Shown here: in pieces, positions 63,593-64,000 of the stretch
How the letters are laid out: each line of letters begins with the position of its first letter
Numbering within the stretch: position 1 is the first letter of the stretch
NCBI RefSeq assembly: GCF_014653155.1
Contig: NZ_BNAF01000006.1
Span: 186,001-250,000 of the forward strand
Length of the DNA stretch: 64,000 nucleotides
Direction of reading: 5' to 3'
From: Sphingobacterium griseoflavum
GTDB lineage: Bacteria; Bacteroidota; Bacteroidia; Sphingobacteriales; Sphingobacteriaceae
The notes under the pieces: generated by a model
The model's input: only the letters and a program-made list of their open reading frames with translations
What the model was told of the DNA's origin: nothing
Database searches by the model: none
Position numbers and translations under genes: made by a program

Positions 63593-64000
63593 CTACTCTT
63601 TCAAGGTGGAAGCTATTTCTTCAGGTGTTGGCTGCCGTAGCAGCTCAATCTCGGCAGCTGTCCACGCTATGTAGCCGCGCTCTTCAAAAGCCTTTAACCA
63701 CCCTTCCATAGGCCATTTACCCCACTTATTGTAAAAATAATCGGCGTTGTGTAAAATGTCGACGATATGATTCAATGGCGGAGCATAACTGGGATGGTAC
63801 TGATGAAATGCAGTAGCATTTATTGTTAGGATATCAATACCCTGTTCGCGTGCCGCGAAAGCAAAGTCGGTATCTTCCGCGCCATAGCCGGAAAACCGCT
63901 CGTCAAATCCGCCAATTTTGGTAAATGTTTGCTTTGTACACCCAAAATTTAAGGTCCAAAAAAGCTCATGGGTAAATTGATCGAAACGGGAGCGAACGGG
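63593..64000 (-). CDS. Family 2 glycosyltransferase, C-terminal part (cut by window edge)
   Basis: The minus-strand frame is open from the window end at 64000 to TGA or equivalent stop at 63593, giving 135 residues. It reads FWTLNFGCTKQTF, GGFDERFSGYGAEDTDFAFAARE, then FHQYHPSYAPP and a Trp-rich helical tail. The GGFDExFxGYGxEDTDF pattern is the C-terminal half of GT2/galactosyltransferase-like enzymes, with the EDTD acid group near the metal and acceptor site. The N-terminal half with the GT-A nucleotide-sugar motif lies outside. An in-frame ATG at 63775 is internal and not the start. It is probably involved in cell-surface glycan synthesis. Confidence 0.85.
   Translation of the reverse strand, partial: PVRSRFDQFTHELFWTLNFGCTKQTFTKIGGFDERFSGYGAEDTDFAFAAREQGIDILTINATAFHQYHPSYAPPLNHIVDILHNADYFYNKWGKWPMEGWLKAFEERGYIAWTAAEIELLRQPTPEEIASTLKE

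Noticed and set aside
1..64000. CRISPR arrays, tRNA or rRNA genes
   Set aside because: No regularly spaced repeats, no cloverleaf-like segments and no rRNA-like sequence were seen by eye in the gaps.
1..64000. Insertion sequence or transposase as cause of the decayed genes
   Set aside because: No transposase-like frame or matched terminal repeats were found at the broken genes; deletions and point changes explain them.

Overview
The window is from a Bacteroidota genome, most likely a Sphingobacteriaceae member (Sphingobacterium/Pedobacter-like; an inference from protein families, not a measured placement). The evidence is three SusC/SusD-type outer-membrane glycan uptake loci, an ECF sigma/FecR pair feeding an STN-type SusC, DUF6377, DUF4961, DUF5004, DUF4843 and PKD-like lipoproteins, TAnnTTTG-type -7 promoter boxes, and almost no Shine-Dalgarno sequences.

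Layout. (1) 1-5.4 kb: distal end of a potassium (kdp) regulatory region. It holds the end of a porin-like barrel, a stand-alone KdpD sensor protein, a separate HAMP/PAS histidine kinase translationally coupled to it, and an NtrC-type sigma-54 activator where E. coli would have an OmpR-type KdpE. (2) 5.4-31.4 kb: PUL 1, with a divergent membrane-bound DUF6377 regulator and then a compact plus-strand run of GH38-like, SGNH esterase, GH92, SusD, DUF5004, DUF4961, short SusC, SusD, SusC, GH92, sialate-type O-acetylesterase and GH2 mannosidase-like genes. The enzyme set fits breakdown of mannose-rich N-glycans or mannan. (3) 31.6-32.3 kb: a broken membrane-protein gene. (4) 32.5-40.9 kb: PUL 2 (ECF sigma, FecR, STN-SusC, internally deleted SusD, DUF4843, PKD-like lipoprotein); it encodes no enzyme. 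(5) 41.2-51.3 kb: a GAF/multi-PAS orphan kinase, convergent with a tandem-domain GH43 protein, then two secreted proteins I do not recognise and a LytTR regulator/TPR-kinase pair. (6) 51.6-63.1 kb: PUL 3, two decayed GH78 alpha-L-rhamnosidase genes followed by an intact SusC/SusD pair and a GH2 beta-galactosidase-type gene. (7) 63.2-64 kb: a strong hairpin, a 37-residue Cys-containing protein gene on the minus strand, and the C-terminal end of a GT2 glycosyltransferase.

How it works together. Each SusC/SusD pair should import oligosaccharides that surface and periplasmic hydrolases release or trim. PUL 1 looks complete and transcribed as one unit. PUL 2 has its own sigma/anti-sigma switch but a disabled SusD. 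PUL 3 has lost its rhamnosidases yet keeps its transporter and GH2. At least four genes are broken, two of them by large internal deletions that base-calling error cannot explain, so the window records active remodelling of glycan loci.

No tRNA, rRNA, CRISPR array or intact insertion sequence was seen.
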